From assembly GCA_016192345.1 (NCBI GenBank), contig JACPUH010000056.1, forward strand, positions 1 through 42,013: a DNA stretch of 42,013 nucleotides. The letters run 5' to 3'. The stretch is from Ignavibacteriales bacterium (lineage in GTDB: Bacteria; Bacteroidota; Ignavibacteria; UBA10030). The notes under the pieces are model-generated. The model made no database searches and was not told where the DNA came from. It saw only the letters and a program-made list of their open reading frames with translations. The stretch's first letter is position 1, and each line of letters begins with the position of its first letter. A program made the position numbers and the translations under genes. This document shows, piece by piece, positions 1 to 7,946 of the stretch.

Positions 1-2
1 CG

Positions 3-323
3 ACGTTTTCCTCTGCAAAGGATGTTGCGCGGGTCGCTTACCCATTCCTCCCGGTCCATTTCTTTATAAGAACAGAACTGAACTCCGTAGAGAAGATCAA
101 AGGGGTCAGGATACCTCTCCTGGTGCTGCACGGGAACCGTGACTCGATCATACCCATCGGATTGGGGCGCAGGCTCTATGAGGCCGCCAATGCCCCGAAG
201 CAGTTCCACACCATCGAGGGGGCCGATCATAACGATACCTGGGTTGTCGGGGGAGAGGCTTATTTCGACACGCTCAAGCAGTTTGCCCTCACCTCACTCC
301 CTCCCGTCATGGAGAGCAGGTAA
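3..323 (+). CDS. alpha/beta hydrolase, C-terminal part (5' end outside window)
   Basis: The reading frame is open from the window edge and gives the last 106 residues of an alpha/beta-hydrolase-fold protein. Two catalytic elements are visible: the 'LLVLHGNRDSIIP' strand-loop carrying the catalytic Asp, and 'GADHND' carrying the catalytic His near the end. The preceding 'YPFLPVHFF' stretch and the 'LYEAANAPKQFHTIEGADHND' region resemble the Bem46/ABHD13-like group of serine hydrolases. The nucleophile Ser and the oxyanion hole would lie upstream, so substrate and localisation cannot be judged. The next gene starts 258 bp downstream, so it need not belong to the same operon. Confidence 0.8.
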   Translation, partial: TFSSAKDVARVAYPFLPVHFFIRTELNSVEKIKGVRIPLLVLHGNRDSIIPIGLGRRLYEAANAPKQFHTIEGADHNDTWVVGGEAYFDTLKQFALTSLPPVMESR

Positions 324-581
324 AGCATAGTCTCTCTTGAAAACGGATCGGGTTTGATCTTCCCTCACCCCCCTTTATCTCAATTTAATATCTCCTGACC
401 GGGCAACCTTTTCCCCCTTTGCGCAGTCCAAAGGAAGGGGCAACCGGCATGGGCTGAACTACGCCTTCGCCTCGGATTTTATTGACAGACCGCTGAACGG
501 CGTAACCTTTCACCGCAGGGGGCGTATGGTACCCATCCTCAAAGCGGAACAACCCCCTCAGAATCAATTATCTCCACGGGC
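324..581 (+). other. intergenic stretch with weak promoter candidate
   Basis: No convincing gene is present here. A TTGACA hexamer at 482-487 is followed 15 bp later by TAACCT at 503-508. This is a possible but sub-optimally spaced sigma70-like promoter that would give a leader of about 65 nt to the adaptor gene at 582. I see no hairpin with a T-tract behind the hydrolase and no strong Shine-Dalgarno just before 582. Confidence 0.3.
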
Positions 582-1679
582 ATGACCATGAAGAAGAAAA
601 TACTCCTTTCCGCCACCGGCGTTGCCGTCATCGGCGTTGCTGCTTTTTTATTCTTTGGAAGCTCTGAATCCTCCAAGGATACCGAACTCCCGAAAGTGAA
701 GGTGCAGAAGGCAACCATCATTGATAAGGCGCTTGCCGTCGGGACCATCGAACCGGAGAACGAAATATCCGTCAAATCGAAAGTCTCCGGGGTGGTGAGC
801 AGGATCTTTGCGGATGTGGGCACCTACGTGAAAGCCGGCCAGCCGATCCTCGAGGTGAAGCCCGATCCGACGCCGCTCGAGCTCGCCGATGCAAAACGCC
901 AGGCCGAACTGGCGGAGGTGGACTTGGTCAACCTCCGGAAAGAACGTGTCCGCCAGGAATCGCTTTTCAAAAGCAACCTCATTTCCGCCAAAGAGTATGA
1001 GGATTTCCAGAAAAAGTACGACGAAGCGGAGCTCCGGCGCAAAATCGCCAACGAGAAGCTCGCCCTGATGGAGAGCGGCAAGGTGACGATCGGCGACACG
1101 CAGATCGAATCGATTATCAAAGCGCCGATCGACGGATACATCCTCAGCCGCACGGTGGAGGTAGGAGACCCGGTGACACCCCTCTCCTCGTTCCAGGAAG
1201 GAACCGTTTTGATGAAGATGGCAAACATGCAACGGCTGATCTTCAAGGGGACTGTTGACGAGATCGACGTCGGCAAGATGAAGGAGGGGATGGAAGTGGA
1301 GATCCGGGTCGGCGCACTGCCAAACGATACGGTGCACGGCACGTTGCGGAAGATCTGGCTGAAAGCGGAGAAGAAGGACAATGCGACGGTGTTTCCGATC
1401 GAGATCCTGATCCCGGGTGCAAAGAACACGGTCCTCCGGGCCGGTTACTCGGCCAACGCAAACATCATCATCAACAAGAAAACCGACGTCCTGACCATCC
1501 CGGAGCGCGTGGTGACGTTCCGTAACGATTCGGCCCTGGTGAAGGTGGCCATAGGAGTCGGGAAGGAAGAAGAACGTCTCATTAAAACCGGACTGAGCGA
1601 CGCCATCAACGTCGAGGTGCTTGCGGGGTTGACGGAAGGAGAGGAAGTGTTCGAGAAACCGGTGAAGAAGATTGAGTGA
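582..1679 (+). CDS. efflux periplasmic adaptor subunit (MacA/HlyD-like membrane fusion protein)
   Basis: A 365-residue protein of the membrane fusion family that links an inner-membrane ABC or RND pump to an outer-membrane channel. Residues 5-25 form one N-terminal membrane anchor. A split biotinyl/lipoyl-like domain follows ('ISVKSKVSGVVSRIFADVG', then 'IKAPIDGYILSRTVEVGDPV'). Between its halves lies a charged alpha-helical hairpin at about residues 100-165. Beta-barrel and membrane-proximal domains complete the protein. It sits directly before two MacB/FtsX-like permeases, so a tripartite ABC exporter is the natural reading. No ATPase or TolC-like gene is in the window. ATG codons at 582 and 588 are equally plausible starts. 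The cargo is unknown. Confidence 0.88.
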   Translation: MTMKKKILLSATGVAVIGVAAFLFFGSSESSKDTELPKVKVQKATIIDKALAVGTIEPENEISVKSKVSGVVSRIFADVGTYVKAGQPILEVKPDPTPLELADAKRQAELAEVDLVNLRKERVRQESLFKSNLISAKEYEDFQKKYDEAELRRKIANEKLALMESGKVTIGDTQIESIIKAPIDGYILSRTVEVGDPVTPLSSFQEGTVLMKMANMQRLIFKGTVDEIDVGKMKEGMEVEIRVGALPNDTVHGTLRKIWLKAEKKDNATVFPIEILIPGAKNTVLRAGYSANANIIINKKTDVLTIPERVVTFRNDSALVKVAIGVGKEEERLIKTGLSDAINVEVLAGLTEGEEVFEKPVKKIE

Positions 1680-1683
1680 GACA

Positions 1684-1826
<143 letters not shown>

Positions 1827-1869
1827 AAGCCACTGGGCATAGACCACGGTACCCAAGAGATTCTTTTTC

Positions 1870-3102
1870 ATGGACAAGTTTCGGACAATCATAACGGAGT
1901 TTATCGTCGATCTGCGTGCGCAGAAGCTGCGGGCGTTCCTGACAATGTTCGGCATCATCTGGGGGACGGTGGCGATCGTAGTCCTCGTCGCGTTTGGAAT
2001 GGGTTTCAAGCGGCAGATGTCGGTGAACATGCATGGCATCGGCGAGCAGATTGCGATCGTCTGGCCCGGCCGGACAACCAAACCGTGGCAGGGCTTCGGG
2101 ACCGGTCGCTCCCTCTCTTTCGTCGAGGACGACATCAAATTGGTGCGCTCCCGGGTTTCGAACATCAAGGCGATCAGTCCGGAATATTCACGCCGCACCG
2201 TCGCGCGAGTGGGCGAGAACATCCTGAACCCCCTCGTGGCGGGTGTCTACCCCAATTATAGCGACATGCGTAATGTCATTGGCGAAGTCGGGGGACGCTT
2301 TATCAACCAGCCGGACATCGAGCATCGGAAGCGGGTTGCGTTCATCGGGGACAAGGTCAAGGAGTTTCTCTTCGGCCAGAGCGATGCGATCGGGAGGGTT
2401 GTCTACATCGGCGAAGTCCCATTCACCGTCATCGGTGTCATGCAAAAAAAGACTCAGAACTCTTCCTACAACGCCCGCGATCAGGACCGTGTCTACATTC
2501 CGGCATCAACCTACTCGTCGGTCTACGGCGCCGTCCGCGTAACTAATATCATCTACCAGATTACGGACCCGACGATCGGGGAGGAAACCGCCGCCGAAGT
2601 CCGTGCCGCCTTGAGCACACGGTACAAATTCGATCCTTCCGACAAGGATGCTGTTTGGATCTGGGACACAACGAACTTCGACAAATTCATCTTCTATTTC
2701 TTCCTCGGGCTGAATATTTTCCTCGGGTTGATCGGGAGCTTCACGCTCGGGGTCGCAGGAGTCGGTGTGGCGAATATCATGTACATCGTGGTCCAGGAAC
2801 GGATCAAGGAGATCGGGATCAAACGGGCGGTTGGGGCGAAACGCTCGAACATCCTGGTCCAGTTCTTCATGGAGACATTCTTCATCATCTTTCTCGGCTC
2901 ATCCATCGGGTTCCTCTTGTCCTTCGGCATCATCCAGGGGTTGCAGTTCATCCCGATCAAAGAATTTGTCGGCACGCCGGAACTCTCGATGGAGGTGGTT
3001 GCCATCACCGTCATCGTGTTGATGATCATCGGTCTCATCGCCGGACTGATGCCCGCGCGCAAAGCGGCGAATCTGGATGTGGTGGAATGTTTGCGCACGT
3101 AA
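1870..3102 (+). CDS. ABC transporter permease (MacB/FtsX type)
   Basis: A 410-residue inner-membrane permease of the MacB/FtsX superfamily. It has an N-terminal transmembrane helix (about residues 22-45, in 'LTMFGIIWGTVAIVVLVAFGMG') and a large extracytoplasmic MacB-periplasmic-core-like domain (about 50-270). Three C-terminal helices carry the family signature 'GVGVANIMYIVVQERIKEIG' and a final 'MPARKAANLDVVECLRT'. Unlike E. coli MacB it has no fused ATPase domain, so a separate LolD-like ATPase is needed. It lies between the adaptor and a paralogous permease, which suggests a heterodimeric permease of a MacAB-like exporter. The start codon is preceded only by a weak purine-rich site. Confidence 0.88.
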   Translation: MDKFRTIITEFIVDLRAQKLRAFLTMFGIIWGTVAIVVLVAFGMGFKRQMSVNMHGIGEQIAIVWPGRTTKPWQGFGTGRSLSFVEDDIKLVRSRVSNIKAISPEYSRRTVARVGENILNPLVAGVYPNYSDMRNVIGEVGGRFINQPDIEHRKRVAFIGDKVKEFLFGQSDAIGRVVYIGEVPFTVIGVMQKKTQNSSYNARDQDRVYIPASTYSSVYGAVRVTNIIYQITDPTIGEETAAEVRAALSTRYKFDPSDKDAVWIWDTTNFDKFIFYFFLGLNIFLGLIGSFTLGVAGVGVANIMYIVVQERIKEIGIKRAVGAKRSNILVQFFMETFFIIFLGSSIGFLLSFGIIQGLQFIPIKEFVGTPELSMEVVAITVIVLMIIGLIAGLMPARKAANLDVVECLRT

Positions 3103-3109
3103 CACTCGA

Positions 3110-3178
3110 GTTTAAAGTTTAAAGTTTACGGTTCAAGTTAAAGTGTCACGGTTCACTGTTTCCTGTTCACTGTTCACT
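3110..3178 (+). repeat. degenerate heptanucleotide tandem repeat, locus 2
   Basis: GTTTAAA units (3110-3123) pass into GTTTACG, shortened GTTCAA/GTTAAA units, and then GTTCACT/GTTTCCT units up to 3178. The repeat fills the gap between the two permease genes and ends at the TTG that would be the longest possible start of the second permease. This argues for the ATG at 3205 instead. Confidence 0.85.
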
Positions 3179-3204
3179 TGCTGCGCTATAACCAGGCACC
3201 CAGC

Positions 3205-4446
3205 ATGTACTTCGAACTCATCAAAGACTTCTTCGCAGATTTGAAAGCACACCGGACGCGCGCCACCCTCACGCTGGTCGCCATCACATGGGGAACCGTG
3301 TCGGTGGTGCTCCTGCTGTCGTTTGGCGAGGGGCTCGGCACGCAGATGCTGAACGGACTTCTGAACGCGGGCGACCGAATCATGATCGTCTACGGCGGCG
3401 AGACGGGCCTGGCCTTTGAAGGGTTACCCAAAGGTCGGCGCGTCAGGATGGTGGAGGAGGATGTGGAAGTGCTCCGGAGATCGATCAACGGTATCGACTT
3501 GATCTCGCCCCAATACCGGCAGACAGTCAACCTGACGTACGGCAAGATGTCAACGAACACAGAGTGTGAGGGAGTCGATCCGGTGTTTGAAGAAATGCGC
3601 CGGATGTACCCGGTCGGCGGCGGGCGTTTTCTGAACGGCGTGGATGTGGAGATGCAACGGCGGGTGTTATTTCTCGGCGTCGAAATTGCAAAGGATATTT
3701 TCGGAGAGGAGGAACCGGTCGGGAAGGCGATTATGTTCGACGGAATTCCCTTTACCGTCATCGGTGTGATGCAGAAGAAGATCCAGACCGGTATGAATAA
3801 CGGTCCGGATACGCGACGTGCCATCATCCCCTACTCCACCTTCCGGACGATGTACGGCCACAAGTATGTCAATTCCATTGTGGTTCGTCCTTCCAGCCCC
3901 GAGCGTCAGGCGGAAGTGAAAGCAGAGCTCTATAACGTCCTCGGCAGAAAATACCGGTTCGATCCGACCGATGAACGGGCACTTCGTTTCTGGGACTTTA
4001 TCGAAGGGGAAAAAATCAGCCGAAAGATCGGCTTGGGCGTTTCCATTTTCCTCTTCTCGGTCGGTGCCCTGACGCTGATCATCGCCGGTGTAGGTGTGGC
4101 GAACGTCATGTACGTGGTCGTCAAGGAACGGACCAAGGAAATCGGCATCAAGAAAGCGATCGGCGCCCGCAAGAGTTATATCCTTTCCCAGTTTATCTTC
4201 GAAGCCCTCCTGCTTGCCTTCATCGGCGGGACGATCGGCATGCTATTTTCCTACGGCATCGTTTCAGTCGTGCGCATGTTTCCTGCGGAGGATGGACCGA
4301 TGCAGTTCCTTGGTCGTCCCATTCTCTCCCTCACCACGATGCTCGCAACCACGGCGGTTCTCGGGACCATCGGCCTGCTCGCCGGGTTTTTCCCCGCGCG
4401 AAAAGCAGCCAGTGTCGATCCGGTCGAATCGCTCCGGTACGAATAG
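3205..4446 (+). CDS. ABC transporter permease (MacB/FtsX type), paralogue of the previous gene
   Basis: A 413-residue permease with the same plan as its neighbour: a first helix in 'LTLVAITWGTVSVVLLLSF', a periplasmic core domain, and three C-terminal helices with 'GVGVANVMYVVVKERTKEIG' and 'FPARKAASVDPVESLRYE'. Alignment with the first permease ('MDKFRTIITEF' against 'MYFELIKDFF') supports the ATG at 3205 over the upstream TTG at 3178, which lies in repeat DNA. Two full-length paralogous permeases after one adaptor suggest an asymmetric transporter. The required ATPase is not in the window. The cargo cannot be inferred. Confidence 0.88.
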   Translation: MYFELIKDFFADLKAHRTRATLTLVAITWGTVSVVLLLSFGEGLGTQMLNGLLNAGDRIMIVYGGETGLAFEGLPKGRRVRMVEEDVEVLRRSINGIDLISPQYRQTVNLTYGKMSTNTECEGVDPVFEEMRRMYPVGGGRFLNGVDVEMQRRVLFLGVEIAKDIFGEEEPVGKAIMFDGIPFTVIGVMQKKIQTGMNNGPDTRRAIIPYSTFRTMYGHKYVNSIVVRPSSPERQAEVKAELYNVLGRKYRFDPTDERALRFWDFIEGEKISRKIGLGVSIFLFSVGALTLIIAGVGVANVMYVVVKERTKEIGIKKAIGARKSYILSQFIFEALLLAFIGGTIGMLFSYGIVSVVRMFPAEDGPMQFLGRPILSLTTMLATTAVLGTIGLLAGFFPARKAASVDPVESLRYE

Positions 4447-4473
4447 TCCCCTATTCTCACCTATGAAACCTTG

Positions 4474-4502
4474 TTGACTTTCCCCTGCCCTCCCGCTATC
4501 TT
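4474..4502 (+). promoter_or_regulatory. sigma70-type promoter candidate for the dehydrogenase gene
   Basis: TTGACT (4474-4479) and TATCTT (4497-4502) are separated by exactly 17 bp. Transcription would start near 4509, leaving a leader of about 90 nt before the ATG at 4598. The site sits just after the second permease, so it would start a new transcription unit. Confidence 0.5.
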
Positions 4503-4597
4503 GGGGCATTATAGAAGCGCCATGATGAACCGGAGAATTCATCCGGTCTGTGTCGGCACTTCCTTTTACCACACCACAATCCACGCGCCGTTCCCGC

Positions 4598-5614
4598 ATG
4601 ACAACATTGTTCTACCCCGCATGGGAGTCTCTGGAAATTCGCGATCTGCCGGTTCCCGGGATTTCAGAGGGAGGGGTCCTTCTCAAGGTCGCGGCATGCG
4701 GCATCTGCGGCAGCGAATTGGAGACGTATAGGAATCGAAGCAACCGCCGCACCCCTCCTCTTGTGATGGGACATGAATTCTGCGGCACTGTCGTCAACCC
4801 CGGAACTTCCCCCCTTCATTTCAAGGAAGGTCAGCAAGTCGTCAGCTATGCACTCGTCATCTGTGGGTTGTGTCGCCCTTGTCGACGCGGCGACACTCAC
4901 CTTTGCACCAAACGCGAGGTGTTCGGTATGCACCGGCCGGGGGCGTTTGCGGAGTATGTCAGTGTCCCCGCTTCCAGTCTCATCCCCTGGCCCGAAGGAG
5001 TGCCGGCGCAGGCGGCATGTTTGGCTGAACCGCTGGCGAACGGGGTCCACATTGCCGACAGGCTCCAACCGCATAAGCCGCGCACGGTCGTTATTCTGGG
5101 CGCTGGACCCATTGGTCTGATGTGCCAGCAGGCTGTCCAGGTGATGCTGGGAGTACGGACGATTATCTCGGACACGGTTCCGGGAAGGCTCGAAACAGCA
5201 AAGAAACTCGGTGCATTTGCCGTCGCCAAAGCGGGGACAAGTGAACTTGACGCTCAGGTCGCGGAGGTGAGTGAAGGAGAGGGCGTTGATGCCGTGATCG
5301 ATGCGGTTGGCTCGGAGACCACAAAACAACTTGCCCTCAAGCTTGTCCGCCCCGGTGGTGCGGTTGTATGGATCGGCTTGCACGAGAACACCATCTCCTT
5401 CGACTCGTACGCCGTGACCCTTTCCGAAAAAACCGTGTACGGGAGTTACGCGGCAACGCTCGGGGAGCTTGCGTACGCCGTCAAACTGATGAGTGAAGGG
5501 AAGGTGGATGCGGAGAGCTGGGTGCAGACGTTCCCGCTCGAACGGGGAGTTGAAGCGTTCCACCGAATGCTGAACGCACAGGGAAACGACATCAAGGGCG
5601 TCCTGTTGCCTTAA
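4598..5614 (+). CDS. zinc-dependent alcohol/polyol dehydrogenase (medium-chain family)
   Basis: A 338-residue MDR-family dehydrogenase resembling sorbitol or threonine dehydrogenases. The catalytic zinc site is seen in 'CGICGSE' and 'GHEFCG'. The structural zinc cysteines are in the 'CGLCRPCRRGDTHLC' lobe. The Rossmann dinucleotide-binding motif is 'ILGAGPIGLM', followed by an acidic residue ('ISDT') that favours NAD over NADP. It oxidises an alcohol or sugar alcohol; the exact substrate is not readable. The ATG at 4598 is chosen because it starts the conserved N-terminal strand. An upstream GTG (4550) would add 16 unconserved residues. It heads a same-strand group with a cyclase-family hydrolase and an SDR, suggesting a small catabolic pathway. 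Confidence 0.88.
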   Translation: MTTLFYPAWESLEIRDLPVPGISEGGVLLKVAACGICGSELETYRNRSNRRTPPLVMGHEFCGTVVNPGTSPLHFKEGQQVVSYALVICGLCRPCRRGDTHLCTKREVFGMHRPGAFAEYVSVPASSLIPWPEGVPAQAACLAEPLANGVHIADRLQPHKPRTVVILGAGPIGLMCQQAVQVMLGVRTIISDTVPGRLETAKKLGAFAVAKAGTSELDAQVAEVSEGEGVDAVIDAVGSETTKQLALKLVRPGGAVVWIGLHENTISFDSYAVTLSEKTVYGSYAATLGELAYAVKLMSEGKVDAESWVQTFPLERGVEAFHRMLNAQGNDIKGVLLP

Positions 5615-5652
5615 CCAAGTCAAGAATCGAAGGAAGCAGTAGTCGCACGCTT

Positions 5653-5689
5653 ACGCATGCGTCTGTAGTCGGCTTCCAGCGGCCGCTGG
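5653..5689. repeat. two perfect palindromes between dehydrogenase and cyclase genes
   Basis: ACGCATGCGT (5653-5662) and CCAGCGGCCGCTGG (5676-5689) are perfect palindromes in the 125-bp gap. They are flanked by a short direct repeat (GTAGTCG before and after the first). They could be operator sites or an attenuating hairpin; nothing decides between these. There is no T-tract. Confidence 0.4.
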
Positions 5690-5739
5690 CGGCCTTTGGC
5701 GGTGTGCCATCCGTGGTTGAATAACAAGGAGTCTCCCCC

Positions 5740-6393
5740 ATGAAACTCATAGACCTTTCTCATCCGTTGGAACACGGCCAGTTTAATTTTGCCTGGGATC
5801 CGAAAATAAGCATCGTACCGCACAATTCCATTTCCTCCATTGGCTACAACATCACCGCCATCAGTATGTCCACCCACCAGGGGACGCACCTTGACGCTCC
5901 CTATCATTTTTATGACGACGGGAAAACGATCGACCTCATGAGCCTTGAGCAATTCATCGGCAAGGCCTCCCTTGTCGACCTTGCCCCCAGCGGGGCCCTG
6001 GAGGCCGGGACGCCGTTGACGGTGGAAATGTTCGAACCACACGCGGAGAAGTTTACGCCGGGAGCAAAGATCATTTACCGGACGGGGTGGGACCGGATGT
6101 TCGGAAAGCCGGAATTCTTCTCCTCCTTTCCCACTCTCACTCTGAAGGCCGCACAGTGGATGGCCGATCGAAAGATCGGGATGCTGGGGATGGATACGCC
6201 GACCCCGAGCACATCGTGGAAGGAATGCCATTTGATCCTTCTGGGAGAAGGAGTGGAGATCGTCATTGTGGAGGCCTTGACCCACCTGGAGAAACTGCCG
6301 GGAGAGTTCACCTTCATCGGTTTCCCTCTCAATATTAAAGGGAGGGATGGCTCACCGATCCGCGCCGTGGCGATGGTGGAGGGCCAACCATGA
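5740..6393 (+). CDS. cyclase family protein (kynurenine-formamidase-like metal hydrolase)
   Basis: A 217-residue member of the cyclase/kynurenine formamidase family. The diagnostic metal-binding motif is 'STHQGTHLDAPYHF' (HxGTHxDxPxH) near residue 46, and 'MDTPTPS' follows in the second half. Family members hydrolyse amides or lactones such as N-formylkynurenine and isatin. Start choice is supported by AAGGAG at 5726-5731, 8 nt before the ATG. Its stop overlaps the start of the next SDR gene by 4 bp (ATGA), so the two are translationally coupled. With the neighbouring dehydrogenase and SDR, a role in opening a lactone or cyclic intermediate of a sugar- or polyol-like compound is possible but not shown. 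Confidence 0.87.
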   Translation: MKLIDLSHPLEHGQFNFAWDPKISIVPHNSISSIGYNITAISMSTHQGTHLDAPYHFYDDGKTIDLMSLEQFIGKASLVDLAPSGALEAGTPLTVEMFEPHAEKFTPGAKIIYRTGWDRMFGKPEFFSSFPTLTLKAAQWMADRKIGMLGMDTPTPSTSWKECHLILLGEGVEIVIVEALTHLEKLPGEFTFIGFPLNIKGRDGSPIRAVAMVEGQP

Positions 6394-7136
6394 AAGGTTT
6401 GAAGGGCAGGGTTGCCGTCATTACCGGTGGATTGGGAGATCTCGGATATGCAAGCGCTCAACGACTTGTTGAGGAAGGTTGCAGAGTTGCGCTGTTCGAT
6501 CTCAAGCTGGATGATGGGGCACTGGCGAAAAAGATCGGTTGCACGGCGGTTCAGGTCGATATCAGCAACGAACGGAGCATCGAAGATGCGTGCCGCTTTG
6601 TTGAGACATCCCTGGGGCCAGCGGAGATCCTCGTCAACTCCGCGGCCCATTTTATCTTCAGGAGTGTCGATGCCACCATCGAGGAGTGGCAGAAGATCCT
6701 CGGTGTGAACGTGATCGGAACATCGCTTGTCACGAAGCATATGGTTCCTTCCATGAAAAAATTGGGGAAGGGGAGCATCATCAATTTTTCTTCCGTCAGC
6801 GGATTTGTGGGCCAACCCAATTTTGCGACCTACAATGCCACAAAGTTTGCCATCCGGGGATTGACGAAATGCTGGGCACAGGACCTGGCTCCGTTTGGGA
6901 TCCGAGTCAACAGTCTCTGCCCCGGATATATTTACACCTCCGCTTTCGTGAATTCGTGCAAGCAACTCGGTCTTGATATTCAGGAGGAGGATCGGAAAGC
7001 CTCAGCCATGCATTTGCTCGGCAGGCAGGGAAAGCCGGAGGAAATCGCCTCTGCTGTCGCGTTTCTCGCAAGCGACGACGCCTCGTTTATCACGGGAAGC
7101 GACTTGCTTGTGGACGGGGGATATCTTGCCAAATAA
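6390..7136 (+). CDS. SDR family NAD(P)-dependent oxidoreductase
   Basis: A 248-residue classical short-chain dehydrogenase. The cofactor loop is 'VITGGLGDLGYA' near the N-terminus, followed by 'LFDLKLD' with an acidic residue favouring NAD(H). The NNAG-equivalent is 'LVNSAAHF'. The catalytic Ser, Tyr and Lys are in 'INFSSVSG' and 'ATYNATKFA'. The C-terminal 'GSDLLVDGGY' is typical. The gene overlaps the cyclase gene by 4 bp, so they are expected to act together. The second position of the substrate-side NAG motif is Ser rather than Asn-Ala-Gly standard, a tolerated variation. The substrate is unknown. Confidence 0.9.
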   Translation: MKGLKGRVAVITGGLGDLGYASAQRLVEEGCRVALFDLKLDDGALAKKIGCTAVQVDISNERSIEDACRFVETSLGPAEILVNSAAHFIFRSVDATIEEWQKILGVNVIGTSLVTKHMVPSMKKLGKGSIINFSSVSGFVGQPNFATYNATKFAIRGLTKCWAQDLAPFGIRVNSLCPGYIYTSAFVNSCKQLGLDIQEEDRKASAMHLLGRQGKPEEIASAVAFLASDDASFITGSDLLVDGGYLAK

Positions 7137-7230
7137 AAAGAATCGGGGTGATTGAGAACTGAAGAATTTCCTCGTAGCTTCAGGCACACCAAAATCAGGA
7201 TTGACAAAGACTCATCGAGGAAGATCCCCC

Positions 7231-7647
7231 GTGATCCACCTTCACTCCAAATTCGAAACAGAACTGCAGGTCCGGCCGGACGACATCGATATGAACCAGC
7301 ACGTGCACAACAGCCGGTACTTTGACTACGTGCTCGCCGCACGGTACGATCAGATGGAACGATGCTACCAGATGCCGATGGAGGAGTTCATCAAGCTTGG
7401 ATTCGGGTGGGTGATCAAGACGGCGCTTGTGGAATACAAGCGGCCGCTGGGCCTGGGGGACCGCTTCATCGTCAGGACCTGGATCGAGGAAATCTACAAG
7501 GACGGGGTGAAGGTACACTTCGAGATTATCAGGAAGGAATCAAAGAAAAGAGCGTGTGACGGATATTTCCATTATGTCATGGTCGATCTGAAGAGCGGCC
7601 GGGCGGCGGTTATTCCCGACTGGATTATCCAAAAATACTCAGTCTGA
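7231..7647 (+). CDS. acyl-CoA thioesterase, 4HBT hotdog fold
   Basis: A 138-residue hotdog-fold thioesterase of the 4-hydroxybenzoyl-CoA thioesterase/FadM/YbgC kind. The N-terminal signature 'VRPDDIDMNQHVHNSRYFDYV' contains the catalytic Asp and the His-rich turn. The following 'GFGWVIKTALVEYKRPLGLGDRFIVRTW' is the family core. A GTG at 7231 is chosen because GAGGAAG lies 8 nt upstream. The TTG at 7201 would add ten unconserved residues. Such enzymes cleave acyl-CoA or aroyl-CoA thioesters in the cytoplasm. The 52-codon membrane gene follows after 10 bp, probably co-transcribed. Confidence 0.87.
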   Translation: MIHLHSKFETELQVRPDDIDMNQHVHNSRYFDYVLAARYDQMERCYQMPMEEFIKLGFGWVIKTALVEYKRPLGLGDRFIVRTWIEEIYKDGVKVHFEIIRKESKKRACDGYFHYVMVDLKSGRAAVIPDWIIQKYSV

Positions 7648-7657
7648 GGAGAGCATC

Positions 7658-7816
7658 ATGGTTGTCAATAAAACAGAAGTGGTAAAAAACGGAGTCGGGT
7701 TTGGGACGGCACTCGCGATCGTCATATCTTGGTCCCAGCATCATTCCATCCTCTGGGCCATCATCCATGGTGTATTCTCGTGGCTGTATGTGGTATATTA
7801 CGCGGTGACGAGGTGA
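7658..7816 (+). CDS. 52-residue hydrophobic membrane protein
   Basis: This small gene starts at an ATG preceded by GAGGAGAG. It encodes MVVNKTEVVKNGVGFG followed by two hydrophobic stretches: residues 15-24 ('FGTALAIVIS') and 31-50 ('ILWAIIHGVFSWLYVVYYAV'). The tight 'WSQHHSILWAIIHG' core and 'SWLYVVYY' look like a conserved small-protein family, probably a helical hairpin in the inner membrane. No function is assigned. Its 10-bp distance from the thioesterase gene suggests one operon. It is too short for many gene callers and easily missed. Confidence 0.75.
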   Translation: MVVNKTEVVKNGVGFGTALAIVISWSQHHSILWAIIHGVFSWLYVVYYAVTR

Positions 7817-7823
7817 GTTGCCC

Positions 7824-7886
7824 GATGACTGATAACAGATGGTAGATTGCAGACGGCAGAGAGCAGGGAACAGACGTCAGATGATC
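7824..7886 (+). repeat. degenerate heptanucleotide tandem repeat, locus 3
   Basis: Nine consecutive 7-nt units beginning with G-A-T/C/G (GATGACT, GATAACA, GATGGTA, GATTGCA, GACGGCA and so on) fill the convergent gap after the small membrane gene. The stretch GATTGCAGACGGCAGA nearly repeats part of locus 1 (around 1786-1801). Confidence 0.82.
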
Positions 7887-7946
7887 GGGCGGTACGCTTG
7901 CATTCTTGGTGTACCTCCTGCTCTCCAGCGCCGTTGCCCCATTGCT

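Noticed and set aside
4664..5623. 319-codon minus-strand frame
   Set aside because: Antisense to the zinc dehydrogenase; His/Arg-rich low-quality translation.
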